NCBI GenBank assembly: GCA_014381035.1
Contig: JACMIS010000415.1
Coordinates: forward strand, 1-6,851
Reading direction: 5' to 3'
From: Armatimonadota bacterium
GTDB lineage: Bacteria; Armatimonadota; Armatimonadia; Armatimonadales; Armatimonadaceae
DNA: 6,851 nt
The notes beneath the pieces were generated by a model. That model searched no databases. It was not told where the DNA came from and saw only the letters and a list, made by a program, of their open reading frames with translations. Position numbers and translations under genes: made by a program. The first letter of the stretch is position 1. Each line of letters opens with the position of its first letter. This document shows positions 1 to 4,868 of this stretch, piece by piece.

Positions 1-5
1 CCAAC

Positions 6-23
6 TCGCGGAAACGTCCGCGA
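6..23. repeat. Short perfect inverted repeat at window edge
   Basis: TCGCGGA (6-12) and TCCGCGA (17-23) form a perfect 7-bp stem around a 4-base AACG loop. The following sequence is purine-rich and has no T-run on the plus strand, so it does not look like an intrinsic terminator for an upstream plus-strand gene. It could be a 5' leader hairpin of the rhodanese transcript or part of an operator. With only 5 bases of context upstream, its role cannot be decided. Confidence 0.4.
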
Positions 24-40
24 AGGACAACAAAAGAAGA

Positions 41-68
41 AAAAGGAGACTTGATTACTGGCATGTAA
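41..68 (+). promoter_or_regulatory. Strong SD followed by a minimal ATG-TAA start-stop
   Basis: AAAAGGAG at 41-48 is the best ribosome-binding sequence near the window start, but it lies 29 bases ahead of the first rhodanese ATG (78). The only ATG at a plausible distance is 63-65, and it is followed at once by TAA (66-68). This ATG-TAA is in frame with, and 15 bases upstream of, the rhodanese ATG. Start-stop elements of this kind can stall or recycle ribosomes and lower downstream translation. It may equally be chance, with the SD serving nothing. What is seen is the sequence; a regulatory role is inference. Confidence 0.3.
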
Positions 69-77
69 CTACTCGGT

Positions 78-470
78 ATGGCACTACAAAAGACATTTCA
101 GCAATTAAGTGACGAGGCAAAAATGCGTATTGGGGAAGTAGAGGCAGAGGATGTGGAGACGCGTCTCGCTGACCCGGGCTGGGACGGTGTATTGATCGAT
201 GTTCGCGAACAGGACGAATACCGGGCTGGGCATCTGCCGGGGGCGCGTGGCATCGGGCGCGGGATTCTGGAGTACCACATCGCCGACGAAGTCCCGGATA
301 CCGACCGCGAGATCGTACTGTACTGCCGTGGGGGGAATCGTTCCGCACTCGCCGCCGACGCATTGCAACTAATGGGATACACGCGGGTCCTGTCAATGCG
401 GGGTGGATTTCGGCAGTGGGACGCCGAAAACAGACCGCAAACTACGGACGGCGAGCCGATTGTGCATTAG
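78..470 (+). CDS. Single-domain rhodanese-like sulfurtransferase
   Basis: This 130-residue protein is a stand-alone rhodanese domain. Family knowledge: such enzymes carry sulfane sulfur as a cysteine persulfide in the cytoplasm and pass it to thiols, cyanide or sulfur-acceptor proteins. Seen: the beta-strand and CH2A-type signature LIDVREQDEY (39-48), GHLPGA (51-56), the active-site loop CRGGNRS with catalytic Cys83 (83-89), and the closing motif MRGGFRQW (107-114). A six-residue loop starting at Cys is typical of thiosulfate or persulfide sulfurtransferases rather than Cdc25-like phosphatases, which have a longer loop. No signal peptide is present. The start is uncertain: ATG78 has no SD at normal distance, whereas in-frame ATG123 (Met16) has GAGG at 114-117 and would give a 115-residue protein that still holds the whole domain. 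It is the first gene of a tight run ending in iscX, which supports a sulfur-trafficking role. Confidence 0.9.
   Translation: MALQKTFQQLSDEAKMRIGEVEAEDVETRLADPGWDGVLIDVREQDEYRAGHLPGARGIGRGILEYHIADEVPDTDREIVLYCRGGNRSALAADALQLMGYTRVLSMRGGFRQWDAENRPQTTDGEPIVH
114..125 (+). promoter_or_regulatory. SD supporting an alternative rhodanese start at ATG123
   Basis: GAGG at 114-117 sits 5 bases before ATG 123-125, which is codon 16 of the rhodanese frame. The first 15 residues from ATG78 lie before the recognisable rhodanese fold, so translation from 123 loses nothing essential. This makes 123 at least as likely as 78 for the true start. Confidence 0.4.
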
Positions 471-494
471 CAGGTCGGTGCGAAAGGATGGGTT

Positions 495-800
495 ATGAGC
501 AATCGAAAATGGGGCGTGGCAGTCGTGGCAGTGATAGCGAGCGTGAGCGGATTTGTCGCGGGCGCGTTTTGTGTTTCTCCGGCGACCGCGCAAGGCGGGG
601 GCGATGTGCTGGCGCGGCTCGGGGGTATCGAGCGGCGGTTAGCGCGTATCGAATCGTCGCTGTCGGGAAGCAAGGACAGTAATTTCGGGCACTGGCAGAA
701 AATTCGTGACACGGGTGAGAAAGTAGTTTTGATGGATAAGGAAACCGGGAAAGTGAAGTTTATCAACACGCGAACGGGCGGCGTGGTTACGAAGCCGTGA
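495..800 (+). CDS. Small exported protein of unknown function
   Basis: I do not recognise this 101-residue protein. Residues 1-5 (MSNRK) are basic and polar, 7-27 form a hydrophobic segment, and ATA-Q at 30-33 makes a good signal peptidase I site after Ala32, so it is probably secreted or periplasmic. The lone Cys26 lies inside the hydrophobic segment without a clear lipobox. Residues 38-57 alternate hydrophobic and charged positions (LARLGGIERRLARIESSL) and may form a short amphipathic helix or coiled coil. The tail (58-101) is polar and lysine-rich. AAGGA at 484-488, 6 bases before ATG495, fixes the start. It follows the rhodanese by 24 bases and precedes the hydrolase by 16, so it is probably in the same transcript. 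An exported product among apparently cytosolic sulfur proteins is unexpected. Confidence 0.75.
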   Translation: MSNRKWGVAVVAVIASVSGFVAGAFCVSPATAQGGGDVLARLGGIERRLARIESSLSGSKDSNFGHWQKIRDTGEKVVLMDKETGKVKFINTRTGGVVTKP

Positions 801-816
801 CCAGAAAGAGTGCCGG

Positions 817-1659
817 ATGATGACAGAGACCGTTTTGGAAGCCACGACGGATGATGGGGTGAAGATTGCCGTGCGCCGGTTTACGGGAGCGGCAAGTGAT
901 ACGGCACCGCGCCGGGATGTATTGCTCTTGCATGGCTGGCCGAACAGTAGCCGCATCTGGCAGTCTCTTGCGGAAACCCTGATTGTTGCCGCCGCGCCTG
1001 CGGTATCACTCCATATCTTCGCGCCCGATCTGCGAGGCTTCGGTGATTCTGGCAAGCCCGCTACCGGTTATACTTGTGAGCGGTTTGCGCAAGACGTTGC
1101 CGAGGTCACAACGGCATTGAACCTGCGCGACTATCTGCTTGTCGGTCACTCTATGGGCGGCAAGATCGCGCAAATCGTCGCCGCCAAAAATCCGTCGGAA
1201 CTGTCCGCACTGGCACTTCTAACACCGGGGCTACTCGCACCCTCGCCGCCGGTAGATGTTTCGGCGCGGATCGCATCGTATGGTGACGCAGGCAAAACGC
1301 GTACAATGCTCGCCGGTTGGGCGATGCATCCTCTTTCCGCGAAAGACGAAGCGATGCTTACCGAGGACGGCTTGCGTACCGGGCGGGACGCGTGGAACGG
1401 TTGGCTGGAGACGATGCGAAACGAGGATTTCGCGTCGCTCGCCGCGCAAATCGCCGTGACGACGCTTGTTATCGGAGCCGCGAAAGACCCACAACGTACC
1501 GAGGAAGAGTTGCAAAGCGGTGTTGTGTCACAGATCGCCGGGTCGACCTATGCCAGTATTCCGATGGTGGGGCATCTCCCACATCTGGAAGACCCGATAC
1601 TGCTCGGCTCCCTGCTGATTAACTTCATGGACGGCTTGCCGGAAGGCGTCACGCAGTGA
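817..1659 (+). CDS. Serine alpha/beta-hydrolase
   Basis: This 280-residue protein has the normal length and motif order of a single-domain alpha/beta-hydrolase. Seen: an oxyanion-hole HGWP at 39-42, the conserved APDLRGFGDSGKP (69-81), the nucleophile elbow GHSMGG (110-115) with Ser112, a probable acid at Asp224 (GAAKDP), and the C-terminal GHLPHLEDP (252-260) with catalytic His253. A serine nucleophile argues against haloalkane dehalogenase or epoxide hydrolase, which use Asp, and favours an esterase, C-C hydrolase or cofactor-free haloperoxidase-like enzyme; the substrate cannot be read from sequence. There is no signal peptide, so it is cytoplasmic. Two ATGs (817 and 820) are possible; AAAGAG at 805-810 serves either. 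The stop codon overlaps the start of the thioredoxin gene by 4 bases, so the two are likely translationally coupled. Its link to the sulfur-related neighbours is unclear. Confidence 0.9.
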   Translation: MMTETVLEATTDDGVKIAVRRFTGAASDTAPRRDVLLLHGWPNSSRIWQSLAETLIVAAAPAVSLHIFAPDLRGFGDSGKPATGYTCERFAQDVAEVTTALNLRDYLLVGHSMGGKIAQIVAAKNPSELSALALLTPGLLAPSPPVDVSARIASYGDAGKTRTMLAGWAMHPLSAKDEAMLTEDGLRTGRDAWNGWLETMRNEDFASLAAQIAVTTLVIGAAKDPQRTEEELQSGVVSQIAGSTYASIPMVGHLPHLEDPILLGSLLINFMDGLPEGVTQ

Positions 1660-2045
1660 GCGATACGCTGGCACCGTGGCGAAACGAATTGGGGTTCATC
1701 CCGCATCTGCCGGGTGCGCCGGAAGCGATCAACGCCGATTCGTTCGACGAGGACGTTTTACAATCGCCGGTTCCGGTGCTGGTCGAGTTCTGGACGGCGC
1801 GATGCGGACCGTGTCGCCGCCTCGCCCCCGAGTTGCAAGCCGTCGCCGGAACCTTTGCCGGACGATTGCGTGTTTTCACGCTCGACGTAGACCAGGAGTT
1901 ACCCGCCGCCGCGCGTTTTGGGGTACACTCCGTACCGGCGATCCTGTTTTTCGCGGGCGGTGTGGAAGTGACCCGATTCCTCGGGATCACGGACCGCGTG
2001 ACGCTGGGAAAAGCCGTCGCCGAGTATATAGCACCGAAGGAATAG
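1656..2045 (+). CDS. Thioredoxin-like protein with CGPC active site
   Basis: This 129-residue protein has a thioredoxin fold. Seen: VLVEFW (41-46), the redox pair CGPC at 50-53, LAPELQ (56-61), a strand with LDVD (76-79), and the cis-proline motif SVPAILFF (92-99, Pro94). The usual tryptophan just before the first cysteine (WCGPC) is Arg49 here, which may alter redox potential or partner choice. About 24 extra N-terminal residues precede the fold compared with a 105-110 residue thioredoxin; they are not a signal peptide, so the protein is expected to be cytosolic. The start is GTG1656, supported by GGAAGG at 1641-1646 with a 9-base spacer, and it overlaps the hydrolase TGA (1657-1659). Family role: reduction of disulfides or persulfides. 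Next to a rhodanese and IscX, release of sulfane sulfur from protein persulfides is an attractive but unproven role. Confidence 0.9.
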   Translation: MSDTLAPWRNELGFIPHLPGAPEAINADSFDEDVLQSPVPVLVEFWTARCGPCRRLAPELQAVAGTFAGRLRVFTLDVDQELPAAARFGVHSVPAILFFAGGVEVTRFLGITDRVTLGKAVAEYIAPKE

Positions 2046-2264
2046 ATGATGCCCAAAATACAGTGGAATGATGTGGAAGACATCGCGATTGGTTTGAGTG
2101 AAAAGTATCCAGAAATCGACCCGCTAACCGTGCGCTTTACCGACCTGTTGAAAATGATTCAGGAAGTGCCCGACTTCGCCGGGGACGTTTACGAATCGAA
2201 CGAAGGCAAACTGGAAGCGATCCAGATGGCATGGCTCGAAGAATACAAGGACATGCAGAAGTAG
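2046..2264 (+). CDS. iscX: IscX (YfhJ) Fe-S assembly modulator
   Basis: This 72-residue acidic protein matches IscX along its length. Seen: Trp7 in IQWNDVEDIA, the signature PEIDPLTVRFTDLL (22-35), and SNEGKLEAIQMAWLEE (51-66), with many Asp and Glu residues. Family knowledge: E. coli IscX (66 residues) binds iron weakly, competes with frataxin for a site on the cysteine desulfurase IscS, and tunes Fe-S cluster assembly in the cytoplasm. In proteobacteria it usually closes the isc operon after fdx; here it follows a thioredoxin with no gap (TAG at 2043-2045, ATG at 2046), and no IscS, IscU or ferredoxin lies in the window. AAGGA at 2037-2041 is better spaced for ATG2049 (7 bases) than ATG2046 (4 bases), so the true protein may lack Met1. 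The gene ends in tandem stops TAG TAA (2262-2267). Confidence 0.92.
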   Translation: MMPKIQWNDVEDIAIGLSEKYPEIDPLTVRFTDLLKMIQEVPDFAGDVYESNEGKLEAIQMAWLEEYKDMQK

Positions 2265-2276
2265 TAACCGCGAGGA

Positions 2277-4472
2277 TCAGGTTTCGCCTATCTCTTTCTG
2301 CCAGAGATTTTCCGTGACGGCGGTTATACCCTCCGCCAGATGCCGACGATAGGTACTGAACGGCAGGTCGAGGAGTTGTGCCGCTTCTTCCTGCGTTGAA
2401 GCGGGAGCCAGATAGGTATGGTATACCGCGCGATAGCCGCGTTGCCGACGTGGATTCGGTCCGTTTAACGACTCCGCCGCGCTCTGGAGAACCGCGCGCA
2501 ACGCCGCGACGTGTGCCTCGGTGTCGGATAGGGTGCCGTAGCGAGGGAGTGCGACCAATCGGGAGCGTAGCAACGGGTTACGCCCTAACTGCTCGGGGCT
2601 GTTCAGATCACGCAAGGCTTCCCGTACTGCGGTGGTGAACTGTGTGGCATCCAGCACGAGGCGCGGTGCCGCTGGTGTGGGGGGCAACGCCCGCGCCTCA
2701 GAGTCTGCCTTTCGCAGTGCGTGGTAGACGCTGTCGGCGTCTATCTCTTTCTCCGCCATTCGCGCGATCCATGCCATCAGGGGGGTAGACCGCCAGTCGT
2801 GCCCGAAAACGCCGTAATGGTGTCCGTCCAGCGTGAACTCCGCCGGGACGCGTGAAATCCCGGCGTAGTGAAACAGGGACTGCCAGGTTTCCGTGCTACG
2901 GCAGCAAAAGAAGGTATACGCGAGGCGGTGTCCCTGCGTCAGAAAGTGTCGGAGGGCATGAACGATCAGGAGGCTTTGTAGCGGCGAGGTTTGCTGGTAA
3001 GTATCCCGCGCCATGCAGAACCGAAGGTAGGTCGCCCCCTCGCCCGAGCGGAGCGACCCGTGCCGTGCGATGAAGTCCCAGGCGGTTTGCGTGGCAGGGT
3101 CCACCGTGATGCCCGTCGCGGGCATCTCATGCAGTGCCAGCATGGAAAAAAACGCTATCGGTTCGTCACTCCCATTAGTGTCACGAAATACCAGCGTCGC
3201 TTCCGGTTGGACCGTCAGCCAGTGTCCCGCGATACGCGCCGACTCCTCCCCCTCATGGGTGGCTACCATCGCGACAATGGCGGCGGCATCGCCCGGGCGC
3301 GGGGAATCGGCGACTATGGCAGGTATCTCTTTCCACGTGAACGCGGTGCGGACGATCTCGCTGTCGCGGTGCAAAAAGATACAGTCATAGAGGAGATGCT
3401 TTTGATGCTCGGCGTTGCTGGTTTGTTGCAACTGGCGGGTGTAGTAGAGGCGCGCCCGACTATGAAGTTCCACGTACCAGTCCGGGTTGCGCCAGCGCAG
3501 GTCGGCGAGCAATACCTCGCGGGCGATGTCATGCGGAAACAGTCCGGACGGTCCGGAGGCGATAAAGGAAAGCCCGCGCAACCAGTTAAACAATGCTCCG
3601 GCGTCTTCCGCGTCGCCGGAAGACCGGGCGGGTGATTCATCCTGTCGATGCGGGAATAGAATCGCGTCTAATAAAGCTTCATTGGTTTCGCGCACCAATG
3701 CGCACACCTCTAGCACGCTCCTCTTGATGCCGCTCGGGGTTTCATCCATGAACCGTTTCAGCAACGTGTGAATCACCTCGGGCGGCGCGGCTTCAGGCGA
3801 AAATACCGGCAGGTCGCCGGTGTGCGGGGATTGTGCGTACAGATCGGCAAGAAGCGAAAGCGCGAGCGGATGTCCATGCGTGAACTGAAAGGCGGCGGCA
3901 TGTGCCCCGACGGGGACGTTGCGTTGCCTAAGATACGCCTTGCTCTCCGGTTGGGTGAAATTTTGTAGGCGGACGGCGCGAAAGACTGCCTGCCATCCGG
4001 AATCGAACGGCCAGGCGGTCGCCGGGGGATGGCGACCTGCCGCCACGATAAGCACGTTCACCGAAATCTGGGGCAGTAGTACGTCGCGCAGCCACACCGC
4101 CATGCCGTCGAGCATCTCGAATGTGTCCACAAACAGCACACACCGTTCCGCCACGGTGCGTAAAAAGGCGACCGGGTCCTCGGAAGCGGGAAGTTTGAGG
4201 ACGGTGCGCAGGACATCCATAAAGGCGTCAGGGGACGCCTTTATGTTACGCGCATCGAGCAGAAAGGAGGGGACCCCGCGTGCGTCGCATAGCACGATGA
4301 ACGATTGCAACAGGGTGGTTTTACCGACCCCGCCCGGTCCGTGCAGGTACAATAAACTGAACGGCAGATCTGGTGCCATCAGCGTCGAATCCAGCAGATC
4401 CCTTTCGGTCCCACGCCCGATAAACTGCTGACGGCGGGTAGCGGCTATACGCTGTCCGATGCTTGCTTGCAC
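2277..4472 (-). CDS. STAND-type ATPase with C-terminal HTH
   Basis: This 731-residue protein is a large multidomain NTPase. Seen: a FIGRGTERDLL box (17-27) typical of STAND/AAA_16 proteins; Walker A GPGGVGKTT (45-53); Walker B CVLFVDTFEML (111-121, Asp116); a sensor-like strand LIVAAGR (141-147); and HGHPLAL (199-205), matching the GLPLAL box of NB-ARC/STAND ATPases. Residues 245-325 look like a winged-helix segment (CALVRETNEALLDAIL, then FIASGPSGLFPHDIAREV). Residues 395-580 contain short strands and a YGVFGHDWRSTPL segment (553-565) that may be a GNAT-like fold; this is uncertain. Residues 675-725 form an HTH resembling sigma70 region 4 (QEEAAQLLDLPFSTYRRHL). STAND ATPases with an HTH usually act as ligand-gated transcription regulators. 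There is no signal peptide or membrane segment. The start is GTG (CAC at 4470-4472), the first possible start after an in-frame stop 27 bases upstream; the SD is weak. It is a single-gene transcript, convergent with iscX. Confidence 0.85.
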   Translation of the reverse strand: MQASIGQRIAATRRQQFIGRGTERDLLDSTLMAPDLPFSLLYLHGPGGVGKTTLLQSFIVLCDARGVPSFLLDARNIKASPDAFMDVLRTVLKLPASEDPVAFLRTVAERCVLFVDTFEMLDGMAVWLRDVLLPQISVNVLIVAAGRHPPATAWPFDSGWQAVFRAVRLQNFTQPESKAYLRQRNVPVGAHAAAFQFTHGHPLALSLLADLYAQSPHTGDLPVFSPEAAPPEVIHTLLKRFMDETPSGIKRSVLEVCALVRETNEALLDAILFPHRQDESPARSSGDAEDAGALFNWLRGLSFIASGPSGLFPHDIAREVLLADLRWRNPDWYVELHSRARLYYTRQLQQTSNAEHQKHLLYDCIFLHRDSEIVRTAFTWKEIPAIVADSPRPGDAAAIVAMVATHEGEESARIAGHWLTVQPEATLVFRDTNGSDEPIAFFSMLALHEMPATGITVDPATQTAWDFIARHGSLRSGEGATYLRFCMARDTYQQTSPLQSLLIVHALRHFLTQGHRLAYTFFCCRSTETWQSLFHYAGISRVPAEFTLDGHHYGVFGHDWRSTPLMAWIARMAEKEIDADSVYHALRKADSEARALPPTPAAPRLVLDATQFTTAVREALRDLNSPEQLGRNPLLRSRLVALPRYGTLSDTEAHVAALRAVLQSAAESLNGPNPRRQRGYRAVYHTYLAPASTQEEAAQLLDLPFSTYRRHLAEGITAVTENLWQKEIGET

Positions 4473-4520
4473 GTATGTTTTGACACCTGCCGCCTTTCAC
4501 TGGAATCACCGTTATTTCCA

Positions 4521-4550
4521 ATTTTACACGATAGTCCCCGGTTTAGACAA
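4521..4550 (-). promoter_or_regulatory. Sigma70-type promoter for the STAND ATPase
   Basis: Read on the minus strand, TTGTCT (4550-4545) matches the -35 box TTGACA at 4 of 6 positions, and TAAAAT (4526-4521) matches the -10 box TATAAT at 5 of 6, with an 18-base spacer. Transcription would start near 4514, giving a leader of about 40 bases before the GTG at 4472. A 5-bp inverted repeat, TGGAA (4501-4505) and TTCCA (4516-4520), spans the expected start point and could be an operator half-site pair. Confidence 0.55.
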
Positions 4551-4558
4551 TACCGGAT

Positions 4559-4574
4559 ATGGGGCACACCCCAT
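4559..4574. repeat. Perfect inverted repeat upstream of the ATPase promoter
   Basis: ATGGGG (4559-4564) and CCCCAT (4569-4574) are perfectly complementary around CACA. The centre lies about 20 bases upstream of the -35 box of the minus-strand promoter, where activator sites often sit. No T-run follows on either strand, so it is not a terminator. A dimeric regulator, possibly the ATPase itself, could bind here; that is inference. Confidence 0.5.
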
Positions 4575-4608
4575 CCCGCCACCGAAGAAGCGAGATAGCA
4601 ACATTTCG

Positions 4609-4653
4609 CAGACCGGACAAAACATGAGCAAACATTGAGCAGTTTTCGGTCTG
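4609..4653. repeat. Bulged long inverted repeat (7 + 5 bp)
   Basis: CAGACCG (4609-4615) pairs with CGGTCTG (4647-4653), and after a 3-base bulge (GAC, 4616-4618) AAAAC (4619-4623) pairs with GTTTT (4642-4646). The 18-base loop (4624-4641) carries most of an imperfect direct repeat. A partly overlapping alternative pairing exists: CGGTCTG could also pair, with one mismatch, with CATACCG at 4669-4675. As DNA it could be a regulator site; as RNA, from either strand, it would fold into a stem-loop. No transcript direction can be assigned. Confidence 0.45.
4621..4641. repeat. Imperfect tandem direct repeat
   Basis: AACATGAGCA (4621-4630) is followed directly by AACATTGAGCA (4631-4641), differing by one inserted T. 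The shared core TGAGCA also occurs in inverted form as TGCTCA at 4681-4686. Two direct copies and one inverted copy within 65 bases fit a protein-binding cluster but are short enough to be chance. Confidence 0.4.
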
Positions 4654-4689
4654 GCAACGAGCAATCGGCATACCGTAACATGCTCAGCG

Positions 4690-4721
4690 TGGATCGCTGA
4701 CTGCGCGGGTACTGGATCGCT
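4690..4721. repeat. 9-bp direct repeat spaced 23 bp
   Basis: TGGATCGCT occurs at 4690-4698 and again at 4713-4721, 23 bases start to start, roughly two helical turns. This puts both copies on nearly the same DNA face, as for paired binding sites of a regulator. No other full copy was noticed in the intergenic region. Confidence 0.45.
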
Positions 4722-4738
4722 CTTCGTTCGCGAAGGGC
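4719..4738. repeat. Hairpin with TTCG loop
   Basis: GCTCTTCG (4719-4726) pairs with CGAAGGGC (4731-4738) around TTCG, giving an 8-bp stem with one G-T wobble. It overlaps the end of the second TGGATCGCT copy. The nearby A-run (4748-4754) reads as T-residues only on the minus strand, where it would come before the hairpin rather than after it, so this is not a standard intrinsic terminator. Confidence 0.4.
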
Positions 4739-4852
4739 ATCTGCATCAAAAAAATTAATGTAAGTGCGGTGCAATCTACCAACTTTCGAGCGATTCCAGT
4801 CATACTGAATACATGGCGAGCGGGCAAAGGGAATCTACCCGGTCCCGTTTCC

Positions 4853-4868
4853 AGAAAGGGACATGATG
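4853..4868 (+). promoter_or_regulatory. SD favouring ATG4866 for the PEP-CTERM gene
   Basis: AGAAAGGG at 4853-4860 is complementary to the extreme 3' end of typical 16S rRNA (CCUUUCU). It stands only 2 bases from ATG4863 but 5 from ATG4866. The same AGAAAG element occurs before the hydrolase (803-808) and the DUF4331 gene (5421-5427), where the first A lies 14 and 16 bases before the start codon. By that measure ATG4866 (13 bases) fits better than ATG4863 (10 bases). Confidence 0.5.

Larger units (their letters stand above)
4473..4862. other. Divergent intergenic control region, no gene seen
   Basis: The 390 bases between the minus-strand ATPase and the plus-strand PEP-CTERM gene hold no credible coding sequence; open frames crossing them lack an SD and recognisable protein features. 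The stretch is lower in GC than the genes, with AT-rich patches near 4501-4530 and 4747-4762. It contains one good minus-strand promoter and several inverted and direct repeats, listed separately. I could not find a convincing -35/-10 pair for the plus-strand genes; CATACT at 4801-4806 is a possible -10 but has no matching -35. Confidence 0.6.

Noticed and set aside
817..1659. Haloalkane dehalogenase or epoxide hydrolase assignment for the alpha/beta-hydrolase
   Set aside because: The nucleophile elbow is GHSMGG with serine; those families use aspartate at this position.
2991..3635. Plus-strand open frame of 214 codons opposite the ATPase
   Set aside because: Antisense shadow in a GC-rich gene; Arg- and Gly-rich translation without domain, signal peptide or credible RBS.
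3919..4431. Plus-strand open frame of 170 codons opposite the ATPase N-terminus
   Set aside because: It lies fully antisense to the Walker A and Walker B coding region, its translation is low-complexity Arg/Ser/Thr-rich with no known motif, and the ATPase frame is clearly the conserved one.
2277..4472. ATPase as an Avs-type antiphage defence STAND protein
   Set aside because: There is no N-terminal effector domain (nuclease, protease, TIR), the C-terminus is an HTH rather than a TPR sensor, and no defence genes flank it. A defence role cannot be fully excluded but regulation fits better.
4609..4653. CRISPR-like or mobile-element terminal repeat
   Set aside because: There is one short bulged inverted repeat with no repeated spacer structure, no transposase and no target-site duplication.
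4719..4738. TTCG-loop hairpin as an intrinsic terminator
   Set aside because: Neither strand has a T-run directly after the stem, and no gene ends nearby on either strand.
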